From positions 620,001 through 684,000 of the forward strand of contig NZ_QGGH01000003.1 in the NCBI RefSeq assembly GCF_003148495.1: 64,000 bases of DNA, written 5' to 3'. Source of the DNA: Mesorhizobium loti (GTDB lineage: Bacteria > Pseudomonadota > Alphaproteobacteria > Rhizobiales > Rhizobiaceae). The position numbers and the translations under genes are program-made. Position 1 is the stretch's first letter. Each line of letters opens with the position of its first letter. Positions 20,590 through 27,841 of the stretch are shown piece by piece. Below the pieces are notes generated by a model, which saw only the letters and a program-made list of their open reading frames with translations, searched no databases and had not been told where the DNA came from.

Positions 20590-20662
20590 CTAAGGCCTTT
20601 TTGCCAGAGCCGGCGGATCGGGTGCGCGCGGACGCGTTTTCGGCTACTTTGTCCCCAGTGCC

Positions 20663-20687
20663 GGAACCTTGAGGCGCGCGGCGCGTT
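20663..20687 (+). promoter_or_regulatory. EcfG-type promoter (DUF883 operon)
   Basis: GGAAC (20663-20667), 16-bp spacer, CGTT (20684-20687), 31 bp before the ATG at 20718. Confidence 0.85.
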
Positions 20688-20717
20688 TGAAATCGAGCAA
20701 TCACAAGGAGTTAAGCC

Positions 20718-21044
20718 ATGGCAACTGCCGCAGGAAAGACCGCAAACGACTCCCGTGCAAATGCGGACCTGGAAGCCGACATCAGGCAATTGAAGGCCGA
20801 CATCGACAAGCTCACAAAGCAATTGGCCAAGACCGGCGAGCATGGCTATGGCACTGCCCGTCGCGCGGCCACGGAAGGTGTCGAGCAACTGCGCGCGCAG
20901 GGCGAAGCAGCCTTTGACAGTCTGCGCAGCAACGCCAAGGACATCGAAGCGCAGATGATGGCGAGCGTGCGTGAAAAGCCGGTGACGTCACTGGCGATCG
21001 CTGCCGGCGTTGGCTTCCTCTTCGCGCTCATTGCGCGTCGCTAG
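20718..21044 (+). CDS. DUF883 (ElaB/YqjD-like) membrane-anchored protein
   Basis: 108 residues. A long amphipathic, probably coiled-coil region (about 17-85) with Lys/Asp/Gln heptads ends in a single C-terminal membrane helix (VTSLAIAAGVGFLFALIARR). Proteins of the ElaB/YqjD family have been linked to ribosome binding at the inner membrane in stationary phase. ATG follows AAGGAG. The EcfG promoter just upstream fits a stress role. The next gene starts within about 12 bp. Confidence 0.9.
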   Translation: MATAAGKTANDSRANADLEADIRQLKADIDKLTKQLAKTGEHGYGTARRAATEGVEQLRAQGEAAFDSLRSNAKDIEAQMMASVREKPVTSLAIAAGVGFLFALIARR

Positions 21045-21055
21045 TCGCATTGCAG

Positions 21056-21520
21056 ATGGGAATGCTGGCATCCCTGATTTCGGGTCTCGCCTCGGGCGAA
21101 ACCGTTGCCGCCATGCGCCGGGCGCGCACGGCGGCAATCGTTTATGGGCTCGCCCTATCGGCAGCGCTCTGTGGTCTCGGCTTTCTGGTCGGCGCAGCCT
21201 ATATCTGGTCGGCGATGCGCTACGGGTCGCTTGCCGCCGCACTGGGCTTTGGCGTCGGTTTTCTGGTGCTTGCCGGGCTGATCCTGTTGATTTACCAGAT
21301 ATCCGCAGGCTCGCGCGCCCGGCGCCGGGCGCAACGCCGCAATGCCGACATGAAGGCGATCGGCATCACCGCCGCACTCGCCGTGCTGCCGACACTGCTC
21401 AAGGGAAAAGGTGGTCTCGGCGTCATTCTGGGTCCAGCCGTAGCGCTCGCGGCTTACGCGATCTACCGCGAGAACGTGAAGCCGGGCGCAGACGATGGGG
21501 ATGAAAGCGGGCGTAACTAA
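21056..21520 (+). CDS. Phage-holin-superfamily (YqjE/DUF1469-like) membrane protein
   Basis: 154 residues from the ATG at 21056; the TTG at 21050 and ATG at 21062 are alternatives, and no strong ribosome site is present because translation is probably coupled to the DUF883 gene. Two membrane helices (about 28-49 and 61-83), a basic cytoplasmic loop (SRARRRAQRRNADMK) and a further C-terminal hydrophobic stretch. YqjD-YqjE gene pairs are common, which supports the call. It is not a sign of a prophage: no phage genes surround it. Confidence 0.75.
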   Translation: MGMLASLISGLASGETVAAMRRARTAAIVYGLALSAALCGLGFLVGAAYIWSAMRYGSLAAALGFGVGFLVLAGLILLIYQISAGSRARRRAQRRNADMKAIGITAALAVLPTLLKGKGGLGVILGPAVALAAYAIYRENVKPGADDGDESGRN

Positions 21521-21533
21521 AGGCGCTGGGAGG

Positions 21534-23066
21534 TCACTTCGACAGGTCTTCCAGCGGCATCGATATTTCAGCAAACACCCCTTCCGGCCGGAACTCATGG
21601 GTCACTTCGCTTGAAATGACCTTGGCAAGGCTGCGGCGGATGAGGATCGAGCCGAAGCCGTGCCGTTCCGGCGGGGCGACTTGCGGGCCGCCGCTTTCGC
21701 GCCAGGTCAGCACAAGGCGGCGGGCACCCTTCCTGCCTTGCGTCTTCCACCCGAGATCAACCTTGCCTGATACCACCGACAGCGATCCATATTGCAGTGC
21801 ATTGCTGCCCAGTTCATGCAGGATCAGGCCAAGCCCGACGGCCTGGTCGGGCGACAGCAGCAAGTCGTCGCCGGAGATCGTCATGCGCGGCTGCTCGGCC
21901 GTTTCGAATGGCCTGACCTCGATCTGGACGAGTTCACGGATGCCGATGCCGCGCCACTCGCGGTCCGACAACAGATTGTGGGCGATGCCCAGGGCCTGAA
22001 GCCGGGCGCCGAAGGCCTCGAGGAACTGGCTCGGCTGGCGGGCATGGCGCACGGTCTGTGTCGCCAGCGCCTGGACGGTCGCTAGCGTATTCTTGACGCG
22101 ATGGTTGAGCTCACGCAGCAGCAGCCGTTGCCGCTCGTCGCCAAGCTTGCGCTCCGAGATGTCGTAGTTGACGCCGAAGATCAGCGTCGGCTTGCCGTCA
22201 CCGTCACGCTCGATGACACGGCCGCGCGTGGCGAGCCAGCGCGGCGGATGAAAGCCCTTCACCCGGTATTCGCCGAAATAGTCGTCGCTGCCGGTCAAGG
22301 CGTCGCGAAAGCGGGTTTCGGTCTGGTAGACGTCGCGCGGATCGATGGCGGTGAGGATGTCGCGTGCCCGCAGCCGGTTCGAGCGCGGCAGGTTGAACAG
22401 CTCCGACAGCAAGGTGTCGCATTCGATGATGTCGGTGCGGATGTCCCACGCCCAGCTGGCGAGCGACGCCGCATCGAGCGCGATGGCGCGTCGTTTTTCC
22501 TCACGCACCAGTGCGGCCTCGGCGATGGCGCCGCTGCGGGTCGCGTCCTTCAAGGTGAACAGGCTGGCGGCGAGGCCGGCGAGCGCCTTCAACTGGTCGA
22601 GCTCGGCGCGGGATGGAAAGGCATGCCGCTTGCGGTCGAGAACGCAGAGCGTGCCGATGCGGGCACCTGCCACGACCATCGGCGCGCCGGCATAGAAGCG
22701 GACATGATGCTTGCCGGTGACCAGCGGGTTGGCGTTGAAACGTGGGTCCGTCGTTGCATCCGCCACCACCATCGGCTCTTCGCCGGCGGCAATCGCATGA
22801 GCGCAAAAGGAGATGTCGGTCGCGGTTTCGGTCTGGTCCAGGCCGAAGCAGGATTTGAACCACTGCCGCTCGTGGTCGACGAGCGTGACCAAGGCTATCG
22901 GCGCCTGCATTACCGCCGCGGCAAGGCTGCTGATGCGGTCGAAATCCGGGTCGGCCGCCGTATCCAGCATCTCCAGCCCGTGCAGCACGGCCAGCCGGTC
23001 TTCGGCACTGACCGCCAGCGCAACGTCAGCCGGCAGATCCGGCACTTTTTCCGCCTTGTTATTCAC
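21534..23066 (-). CDS. GAF-PAS-HWE sensor histidine kinase
   Basis: 510 residues from a GTG at 23066. A GAF domain (about 25-170) with FDRISSLAAAVMQAPIALVTLVD and the FCAHAI and GTLCVLD blocks is followed by a PAS domain (about 195-305) and the HWE core with His322 in LLLRELNHRVKNTLATVQAL, the N box LILHELGSNALQYGS and GFGSILIRRSL. Cytoplasmic, no receiver. The FCAHAI GAF class is frequent in HWE photosensor or redox sensor kinases; bound cofactor is unknown. No EcfG promoter was found before it. It converges with the DUF883 operon and is a candidate PhyR kinase. Confidence 0.9.
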   Translation of the reverse strand: MNNKAEKVPDLPADVALAVSAEDRLAVLHGLEMLDTAADPDFDRISSLAAAVMQAPIALVTLVDHERQWFKSCFGLDQTETATDISFCAHAIAAGEEPMVVADATTDPRFNANPLVTGKHHVRFYAGAPMVVAGARIGTLCVLDRKRHAFPSRAELDQLKALAGLAASLFTLKDATRSGAIAEAALVREEKRRAIALDAASLASWAWDIRTDIIECDTLLSELFNLPRSNRLRARDILTAIDPRDVYQTETRFRDALTGSDDYFGEYRVKGFHPPRWLATRGRVIERDGDGKPTLIFGVNYDISERKLGDERQRLLLRELNHRVKNTLATVQALATQTVRHARQPSQFLEAFGARLQALGIAHNLLSDREWRGIGIRELVQIEVRPFETAEQPRMTISGDDLLLSPDQAVGLGLILHELGSNALQYGSLSVVSGKVDLGWKTQGRKGARRLVLTWRESGGPQVAPPERHGFGSILIRRSLAKVISSEVTHEFRPEGVFAEISMPLEDLSK

Positions 23067-23141
23067 CCAGGTCCCCGTTGCCCTGTTTTGGTCTTCGTCG
23101 TCGCTTCGCCGGTCTGTCGATCCAGAACCAGCCGGCCGGCC

Positions 23142-23166
23142 GGAACCATCCTAGCGAGGAACCGTT
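23142..23166 (+). promoter_or_regulatory. EcfG-type promoter (57-residue membrane protein)
   Basis: GGAAC (23142-23146), 16-bp spacer, CGTT (23163-23166), 61 bp before the ATG at 23227. Confidence 0.85.
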
Positions 23167-23226
23167 ACCCGACCATGTTGTTTTGCCGGACGCGCCAATT
23201 GGCGCAAACCGATCCGAGGGCCGACC

Positions 23227-23400
23227 ATGATCAAGATCATTCCTGAGGACAAAGCCCGTCAGGGGCGCTGGGGCCGGCATGGCCTGCGCATTCTGATCGC
23301 TGCGTTGCTGCTGGCCTTTGTTGCTTGGGGGGCCGCCGAGATTTATGGCGAATTGATCAAGAAGGACACGACCCAACAGGGCAGTGCTCCCAGCGGCTAG
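23227..23400 (+). CDS. Small single-pass membrane protein (57 residues), EcfG-type promoter
   Basis: Short frame ATG to TAG. The predicted protein has a basic N-terminal part (MIKIIPEDKARQGRWGRHG), one membrane helix (LRILIAALLLAFVAWGAAEIYG) and a polar tail rich in Lys, Gln and Ser. No family recognised. The exact GGAAC-N16-CGTT promoter upstream, and the absence of any other gene it could serve, support this as a real stress-induced gene. Confidence 0.7.
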   Translation: MIKIIPEDKARQGRWGRHGLRILIAALLLAFVAWGAAEIYGELIKKDTTQQGSAPSG

Positions 23401-23429
23401 CTTGTCGGCGGCAATGGGTATGAATCGCA

Positions 23430-24350
23430 TCAGGCGGCCTTTGCCTCGGCGACGCTGGCCGGCACCAGGACATTGAGCGCGCCGGGCTGGATTTCGATCG
23501 TCGTTTCACGCTCAAGCCTGATCAGTTCTCCGTCCATCACGGCACGAAACTTCCGGCTCCCCGAGTGGATTTTCAGGACCGTCCTACCCGCCTGATGGAT
23601 TTCGACATGTTCGTTGTCGCGCCATTTGCCGCGCGCCATGTTGAAGAAGAACTTGACCAGTTCGGCGCGCTGCTGCGCCACCGTGACATAGACGCCAAGC
23701 ACGCCGCCCGCCGGGTTGTCGGCGTAAGGCAAGTGGCCTTCGCCGAACAAATTGTTGGTGATGCCGATGCCGGTAATGCGGGCCGCCATCTCGGCTTCGC
23801 CGATGCTGAGCGTCACGTTCATCGCCGGTGGATTGTTGATCGTCGCCCAAGCCGCCTTGGCCGAGGCACGGATCTTTCCCAGGCGAGAACCGAACTCCAT
23901 TTTCTGGCGCAGTTGCACCATCTTCGCATGCATGCCGATCGAGAACTGGTGAACGAACGGCCGGCCGTTGGCGGTCGCTATGTCAACCGCGATGATTTCG
24001 CCGTCCGTGAAGGATTTGAGCGCGGCATCCAGGGACTGCGGAATGCCCAGCCCGCGCGCGAACAGGTTCATGGTGCCGGCCGGCAATATGGCAAGCGCCT
24101 TCTTCGTCCCCATCAACCGGGCGGCTGCGGCAGAAATGGTCCCGTCGCCGCCACCGGCCAGCACGACATCGACAGAGCGGCGTGAGGCCGCGCTGTCGAG
24201 CGTTTCCACCACATCCTTGCCGTCGACAATCTCGATGCTGAGAGAGTGGCCTGCCGTCTCCAGCGCCTGGCGCATCCTGTCGGAGAAAGCGGCAAGGTCA
24301 ATGGTCCGCAAGGTGCCGCCGTCCCGGTTCAGCACCGCTGCGAATTTCAT
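23430..24350 (-). CDS. Diacylglycerol/lipid kinase-family protein
   Basis: 306 residues from the ATG at 24350 (GGAG upstream); the longer frame to 24596 crosses the promoter and is rejected. The catalytic ATP-binding block VVLAGGGDGTISAAAARLMG and the LPAGTMNLFARGLGIP motif are those of the DAGK/YegS/sphingosine kinase family, which phosphorylates lipid alcohols at the inner face of the membrane. The C-terminal beta domain follows (about 130-300). An EcfG promoter lies 63 bp upstream, so lipid phosphorylation may be part of the general stress response here. Exact substrate unknown. Confidence 0.88.
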   Translation of the reverse strand: MKFAAVLNRDGGTLRTIDLAAFSDRMRQALETAGHSLSIEIVDGKDVVETLDSAASRRSVDVVLAGGGDGTISAAAARLMGTKKALAILPAGTMNLFARGLGIPQSLDAALKSFTDGEIIAVDIATANGRPFVHQFSIGMHAKMVQLRQKMEFGSRLGKIRASAKAAWATINNPPAMNVTLSIGEAEMAARITGIGITNNLFGEGHLPYADNPAGGVLGVYVTVAQQRAELVKFFFNMARGKWRDNEHVEIHQAGRTVLKIHSGSRKFRAVMDGELIRLERETTIEIQPGALNVLVPASVAEAKAA

Positions 24351-24412
24351 GCCCCACTCCGTTATTCGACCATGGTCGGACCGGGACAAAGACAAACCCA
24401 GCCATAGGCTGC

Positions 24413-24437
24413 AACGCGGCGAGGTGGGAAAGGTTCC
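24413..24437 (-). promoter_or_regulatory. EcfG-type promoter (lipid kinase gene)
   Basis: GGAAC (24437-24433), 16-bp spacer, CGTT (24416-24413) on the minus strand, 63 bp before the ATG at 24350. Confidence 0.85.
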
Positions 24438-24523
24438 GTGTGTGGCGAAATCCGCGATCGGGCTTAAGGCTGTGACGGAGACGCTTGTCGATTTCTTGCC
24501 ACGGACTCCGCGCGCTTTTTGTC

Positions 24524-24548
24524 GGAACAACAGCATGCTCACGACGTT
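24524..24548 (+). promoter_or_regulatory. EcfG-type promoter (PRC-barrel protein gene)
   Basis: GGAAC (24524-24528), 16-bp spacer, CGTT (24545-24548), 92 bp before the ATG at 24640. Confidence 0.85.
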
Positions 24549-24639
24549 GTGAACTGTAGAAGTTGCCGCGTCAGATCTCCCCAGCGACGGGTTCAACCGG
24601 GCGCGGCGTGCACGAAATCACGCACCAGGAGAGACGATC

Positions 24640-25983
24640 ATGATCCGCAATCTTCTAGCCACGACCGCACTCGCAACGCTGATCGCGACCGGCGCTCATG
24701 CGCAGAGCGCGACAACGCCGGCACCAGCGGAGGCGCCTGCCGTTCAGGAGCCGGCTGCCGCCGCTCCCCTGCCGCGCGCCGAGGGCAGCATTGTCACCAA
24801 CATCATCGGTGAATCCGTCTACAACGGCACCGGCGACGATGCCGAGAGCATCGGCAAGGTCAGCGACGTCGTCTTCGACAAAGATGGCCAGGCGAAATCC
24901 GTCGTCATCGGCGTCGGCGGCTTTCTGGGTGTCGGAGCGAAGAACGTCGCTTTCGATTACGATAAGCTGCAATGGGCCGAAAAGAACGGCGATCGCTGGC
25001 TGGTTGCCCAGACGAGCAAGGACGAGCTGACGGCGCATCCGGAGTTCGACAGCAAGCCCTACGCTCCGGCACCAGCACCTGCTGCATCGACTGACGCAAC
25101 AGCACCGACGGCACCCGCGACGACGGATACGGCGCAGAAGCCTGTCGACCTGAATGCGGCTCCGGCGGAACCCGTGAAGCGGGCCGACGGCAACCTTGCC
25201 ACCAACATCATCGGCGAAACCGTTTACAACGGCACCGGCGATGACGCGCAGAACATCGGCAGCGTCAACGACATCGTTCTGACCAGGGAAGGCAAGGCCG
25301 AGTCGCTTGTCATCGGCGTCGGTGGTTTCCTTGGCCTCGGCGCCAAGAATGTCACCTATGATTTCTCCAAGGCGCAGTGGGCCGAGAAGAATGGCGACCG
25401 CTGGCTGGTGGCCCAGACCACCAAGGAAGAGTTGCAGGCGCAGCCGGATTTCAACCGCAAGGCCTATGATCCGGTACCCGCGACCACGGCATCCAACGAG
25501 CCGGCTGCAACCGCCCCGGCCGCTGTGCCGTCCGACGCCACGGCTCCTGCTGCCGCCCCCGCAGACAAGACGGCCGAGGCTCCGGCAACGACCACCCCTG
25601 ATGCTTCGACTCCCGACCAGACGCAGACGGCGGCCATCGACAAGACCACGCTGACGGAACTGCCGGTTGGTGAGATCCGCGCCGACGATCTGAAGGGCAC
25701 CACCGTCTACGGCGCCAACGACGCCAAGGTCGGCGAAATCGGCGATGTCGTGCTCGCGCCCGACAACAAGACCGACGCGGTGATCGTCGATGTCGGCGGC
25801 TTCCTCGGCATCGGCGAGAAGGAGGTTGCGGTCGGCGTGGACAACCTCAAACTCATGACCGACAAGGACGGCAAGAAGTATCTGTACACGACCTTCACCA
25901 AGGAACAGCTCAAGGCGCAAACCGCCTATGACAAGGGCAGTTATGCCGAGAAGCGGGATCAGCAGCGGATGATTGTGAAATAG
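24640..25983 (+). CDS. Secreted protein with three PRC-barrel domains
   Basis: 447 residues: signal peptide ending ATGAHA-Q (about residue 21), then three PRC-barrel repeats (about 48-135, 182-275, 348-440) separated by Ala/Pro/Thr-rich linkers. Repeats one and two are nearly the same (NIIGESVYNGTGDDAE against NIIGETVYNGTGDDAQ; AEKNGDRWLVAQT in both); the third is more divergent. Each repeat keeps the IGxVxDVV and VIGVGGFLG-type motifs. The protein is probably periplasmic. PRC barrels bind partners or bridge surfaces; the role here is unknown. The EcfG promoter upstream indicates stress induction. Confidence 0.88.
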   Translation: MIRNLLATTALATLIATGAHAQSATTPAPAEAPAVQEPAAAAPLPRAEGSIVTNIIGESVYNGTGDDAESIGKVSDVVFDKDGQAKSVVIGVGGFLGVGAKNVAFDYDKLQWAEKNGDRWLVAQTSKDELTAHPEFDSKPYAPAPAPAASTDATAPTAPATTDTAQKPVDLNAAPAEPVKRADGNLATNIIGETVYNGTGDDAQNIGSVNDIVLTREGKAESLVIGVGGFLGLGAKNVTYDFSKAQWAEKNGDRWLVAQTTKEELQAQPDFNRKAYDPVPATTASNEPAATAPAAVPSDATAPAAAPADKTAEAPATTTPDASTPDQTQTAAIDKTTLTELPVGEIRADDLKGTTVYGANDAKVGEIGDVVLAPDNKTDAVIVDVGGFLGIGEKEVAVGVDNLKLMTDKDGKKYLYTTFTKEQLKAQTAYDKGSYAEKRDQQRMIVK

Positions 25984-25989
25984 GAATAG

Positions 25990-26051
25990 GCAGTAGGGCA
26001 GTAGGGCAGTAGGGCAGGACCGTCGTCGTACCGGTTCGGTTCCCTACTGCC
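25990..26051. repeat. GCAGTAGG tandem repeats with complementary block (possible convergent terminator)
   Basis: GCAGTAGG occurs three times without change (25990-26013), plus a partial copy. The complement CCCTACTGCC stands at 26042-26051, so GGCAGTAGGG can pair with it to form a hairpin. It sits between the convergent PRC gene and the sulfatase-family gene, whose stop codon is inside the second arm. Copy number could vary by slippage. Confidence 0.6.
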
Positions 26052-27654
26052 TTATTCGCGTACTGCCCCGGGCGACGTGGCCGACAACGCCGTGTTCCGT
26101 CAGTTCAGCCAGCGCTAGCGACTGGTCAAGATGTTCAGCCCGCCAGGCGAGAAGCCGTTCGGCGAACTCCAGCCGCACGGCCAGATAAGCCGGGTGCTTG
26201 GCCAGATTGTTCAATTCACCCGGATCTGTTTCCAGGTCGAATAGCAGCGGCGGCAAGCCGCCGCCGAAATGCACATATTTGAATTTTTCGGTGCGGATGA
26301 CGGCGAGGTTGCATTGACGTGAGGCGATGCCGAAATGGCGTTCGGCCTCGCCTTCGGCAATCGAGCGGAAATCGAACTCCCAATGCGCCGCATCGCGCCA
26401 GGCTGCTGGGCTCCCGCCGCTCAGGAACGGCTTCAGCGAGGTGCCGTCGAGGTGCGGCGCGGGATCCTCGCCGAGCAGGTCGAGGAGCGTCGGCCCAACG
26501 TCCACCGCCTCGGTGAAGCGATCGACGCTGTCGCCGCCCGCCTGGCCGTGGCGCGGATCGCGGATGATCAGCGGAATGTGGTAGCTGCCGTCGAAGTAGC
26601 CTCCCTTGCCCAGCATGAAATGGTCGCCCATCATCTCGGCATGATCTGAGGTGAGCACGATGATGGTGTCGTCCCACGCGCCTGCGGCCTTGACTGCTTG
26701 CCAGATGCGGCCGAGCTGCGCGTCGACCTCCGAGATCATGCCGTAATAGATCGCCCGGATGCGGCGGAAGTCGTCATCGCTCCAGTCGTGCACCTTGCCA
26801 TTGGCGTCGGCACGGAACCTGGCCTGCTTCTGTCGGCCAATGTCATAGGCGAGGTAGGGATGGCTCTGCGCCTCTTCCTGCCAGCTTGCCGCGCGCCGGA
26901 AGGCCGGGCCATCGGCAGGTTGATACATCGTGTTGTAGGGTTCCGGCACGATGAAGGGCGGGTGCGGGCTGATGAAGGAAAGATGCGCGAACCACGGCGC
27001 GGCGTCGTCCTGCTCGCCAAGCCAGCGCGTGAATTCGCCGGTCAGGAAGGCGGCCGGGGTTTCGTCCCTTGAGTAGACGGGCGGGGCGTTGCTGACAGCG
27101 CCGGTCTTGTCGCCGTTCACCGGTCGATGGATGTCGGGAGACCCGGCGCTGGTGTCGATACCCCGCTGCTTCAGCCAGGACAGCCACTGTTTCTGATGTT
27201 CGGGCAGCAACTGGCGCACCGTAAAGCCTGGCAGCACGCCTTCATAACTTTGCAGCCCCGGGTCGCCCGGCGCCAGCAGGCGCGGATCGAGCGAGACATC
27301 GGTGTAGCCGAACAGCGTCGGATCATAGCCGAGGGCGCGCGCATGCAGCGCTATGTTGCCGTGTCGGGCGTCGAGCGGCGTGCCGTTGCGGCAGACGCGG
27401 TTGTTCATCTGGTAGAGGCCGGTGTAGAGGCAGGCGCGGGCCGGCGAGCAGGGCGCCGCACCGCCATAGTGCCGCTTGAACAGCACACCCTCTGCGGCCA
27501 GTGCGTCGGCATTCGGCGTCTTCACAACCGGATGGCCCGCAGACGACAGACAATCGCCGCGCCACTGGTCGCATGTGATCAGCAGAATGTTAGGCCGCCT
27601 GGTTTTTCCAATCACGCGCGATACTCTGTCCTGGGATGGTCGAACGCCGCTCAT
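26044..27654 (-). CDS. Sulfatase-superfamily hydrolase, phosphonate monoester hydrolase/phosphodiesterase-like
   Basis: 536 residues, cytoplasmic (no signal peptide). The formylglycine motif C-x-P-x-R is intact (Cys69-Ser-Pro-Ala-Arg73), so maturation by a formylglycine-generating enzyme is expected. Metal ligands are suggested by ITCDQW (Asp29) and TSDHAEMMGDH. The stretches ARACLYTGLYQMNNRVCRNGTPLD, DPTLFGYTD and the C-terminal KYVHFGGGLPPLLFDLETDP strongly recall the rhizobial phosphonate monoester hydrolase family rather than choline sulfatase or secreted arylsulfatases. ATG 27654 is used; a GTG at 27615 is an alternative. Substrate (phosphonate ester, phosphodiester or sulfate ester) is not settled. 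Confidence 0.8.
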   Translation of the reverse strand: MSGVRPSQDRVSRVIGKTRRPNILLITCDQWRGDCLSSAGHPVVKTPNADALAAEGVLFKRHYGGAAPCSPARACLYTGLYQMNNRVCRNGTPLDARHGNIALHARALGYDPTLFGYTDVSLDPRLLAPGDPGLQSYEGVLPGFTVRQLLPEHQKQWLSWLKQRGIDTSAGSPDIHRPVNGDKTGAVSNAPPVYSRDETPAAFLTGEFTRWLGEQDDAAPWFAHLSFISPHPPFIVPEPYNTMYQPADGPAFRRAASWQEEAQSHPYLAYDIGRQKQARFRADANGKVHDWSDDDFRRIRAIYYGMISEVDAQLGRIWQAVKAAGAWDDTIIVLTSDHAEMMGDHFMLGKGGYFDGSYHIPLIIRDPRHGQAGGDSVDRFTEAVDVGPTLLDLLGEDPAPHLDGTSLKPFLSGGSPAAWRDAAHWEFDFRSIAEGEAERHFGIASRQCNLAVIRTEKFKYVHFGGGLPPLLFDLETDPGELNNLAKHPAYLAVRLEFAERLLAWRAEHLDQSLALAELTEHGVVGHVARGSTRIRQ

Positions 27655-27701
27655 GGAACCGAATTCTGGCGCTGGCGCAAGCCTGTCACGTGAGTCAATT
27701 G

Positions 27702-27728
27702 GTGAACAGAACTCTTTGTATTGTTCAC
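27702..27728. promoter_or_regulatory. Inverted repeat, candidate operator for the mhqO-like operon
   Basis: GTGAACA (27702-27708) and TGTTCAC (27722-27728), perfect arms with a 13-bp AT-rich spacer, in the gap between the divergent hydrolase and dioxygenase genes. Size and symmetry fit a MarR- or TetR-type repressor site. No regulator gene is adjacent. Confidence 0.5.
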
Positions 27729-27841
27729 TTTTACAGCACAGTCCATTCTGTGTTTGCCGCCTTTGCCCAGAGCGGCCGCGTCCTCATATTGGCGTGGACA
27801 GCGGCGAGGGCCGCACAAGCACCAAGGGAAGGAGCAAGACA

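Noticed and set aside
21056..21520. Prophage signature from a holin-like protein
   Set aside because: The protein is YqjE-like and paired with a YqjD-like gene; no integrase, terminase or structural phage genes are present.
25990..26013. CRISPR-like repeat array
   Set aside because: The units are only 8 bp, with no spacers and no cas genes.
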